Assembly: GCA_947496835.1 (NCBI GenBank)
Contig: CANMFV010000049.1
Coordinates: forward strand, 1 to 7,270
Reading direction: 5' to 3'
Origin: Flavobacteriales bacterium
Lineage (GTDB): Bacteria > Bacteroidota > Bacteroidia > Flavobacteriales_D > Crocinitomicaceae
DNA: 7,270 nucleotides
In this document: positions 6,767 through 7,270 of the stretch, in pieces
How positions within the stretch are numbered: position 1 is the first letter of the stretch
Layout: every line of letters starts with the position of its first letter
Notes under the pieces: generated by a model
Databases searched by the model: none
Seen by the model: the letters and a program-made list of their open reading frames with translations, nothing else
Told to the model about the DNA's origin: nothing
Position numbers and translations under genes: made by a program

Positions 6767-7270
6767 TTATTTGATTAATCGTAAATAGTGTAAACCAACT
6801 TGCGCTTTTTTACCACCTGAGAAAGTTGTTGCCGAAACAGTTGGAACTGGATTACCTGCAGCATCCAAAACTACCTCTGCACCAATTGTATTGTCCCAAA
6901 TCGGAGCTTTCTTGTCTACAGAAGCTGATCCTACACTTTTCCAAACGGGCATACCCAACTCATTGAATCCTTGTTCTAAAATCTCATATTTTTGACCTGC
7001 TTCTACACCTTCTTTTAATCCAATTTGAGCCGTTACAGGATCAATTGAAACAACAGGAGCAACAGGACGGAATTGAACATATTCCTTTTGCAACTTAGCT
7101 AGTGCATTATCAATTGTTCTTTTCACTTGAAGATCAATAATTTGATCCTCTGTTCTCTTCTCACCAATTTTAAATGTCACTAATGAAGAACTTGTTGTTT
7201 TACCAACAAATTTCATCTTGAAAAGATTTGTAGTGTCCCAAATTTGTTGCTTGTTCGCATTAGAATCATC
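6767..7270 (-). CDS. Envelope protein with FlgT-C-like C-terminal domain, 5' partial
   Basis: C-terminal 167 residues of a longer protein. The frame stays open to the right edge, so the ATG at 7216 is internal: the 18 codons before it encode DDSNANKQQIWDTTNLFK with no stop. The first part continues an alpha/beta domain (SLVTFKIGEKRTEDQIIDLQ, then a helix TIDNALAKLQKEY). The last about 90 residues (7042-6770) begin SIDPVTAQIGLKEGVEAGQKY and go on through a VWKSVG strand, an APIWDNTIGAE segment and SATTFSGGKKAQVGLHYLRL. The I-G-L-K-E-G-V-x-x-G-Q motif is like the beta-rich C-terminal domain of FlgT, and I recall it in uncharacterised Bacteroidota proteins, some with a CsgG/LpoB-like front half. 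Whether that front half exists here lies outside the window. It is the first visible gene of the operon, so the promoter must be further right. Confidence 0.8.
   Translation of the reverse strand, partial: DDSNANKQQIWDTTNLFKMKFVGKTTSSSLVTFKIGEKRTEDQIIDLQVKRTIDNALAKLQKEYVQFRPVAPVVSIDPVTAQIGLKEGVEAGQKYEILEQGFNELGMPVWKSVGSASVDKKAPIWDNTIGAEVVLDAAGNPVPTVSATTFSGGKKAQVGLHYLRLIK

Noticed and set aside
7214..7216. ATG as the start of the right-edge minus-strand gene
   Set aside because: The 18 upstream codons are open and coding-like, and no signal peptide follows this ATG; the gene continues beyond the window.

Overview
The window looks like chromosomal DNA from a member of the Bacteroidota, most plausibly a flavobacterium-like lineage. 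Five things point there. One protein has a type IX secretion (T9SS) sorting tail. All four visible signal peptides would be cut just before a glutamine. Start codons follow A-rich leaders with no clear Shine-Dalgarno sequence. The DNA is AT-rich. The minus-strand genes resemble a set of envelope proteins that I know mainly from Bacteroidota. The genus cannot be fixed from the sequence alone.

The left half is on the plus strand. Bases 1-1176 encode most of a PLP-dependent sugar aminotransferase of the DegT/ArnB type, cut by the window edge at its N-terminus. Three bases later (1180-1896) comes a secreted protein with a cysteine-rich N-terminus, a variant Kazal-like module and a T9SS sorting domain. 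The gap at 1897-2031 holds a possible weak terminator and a striking run of T-tracts spaced about one helical turn apart, which predicts intrinsically curved DNA. At 2032-3579 lies a complete YifB/ComM-type Mg-chelatase-like AAA+ ATPase, related to the branch-migration helicase used in natural transformation.

The right half is on the minus strand and converges on the ATPase gene. A strong, apparently bidirectional hairpin terminator at 3621-3657 and an 11-bp AT-rich inverted repeat at 3669-3706 lie between the two transcription units. The minus-strand genes form one tight operon, read right to left: an edge-truncated protein with an FlgT-C-like tail (7270-6767), a 470-residue DUF6175-like protein (6740-5328), a 161-residue small exported protein (5322-4837) and a 325-residue exported protein (4835-3858). 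Gaps are 26, 5 and 1 bases. The three complete proteins have signal peptides, and two neighbours share a related N-terminal module.

The likely picture is a periplasmic or outer-membrane assembly of unknown function in the minus operon, built from modules resembling LPP20/FlgT/CsgG-LpoB-type proteins. This is the part of the window that most deserves attention. The aminotransferase and the ATPase are ordinary, well-recognised families. I saw no tRNA, rRNA, CRISPR array, transposase or prophage gene.
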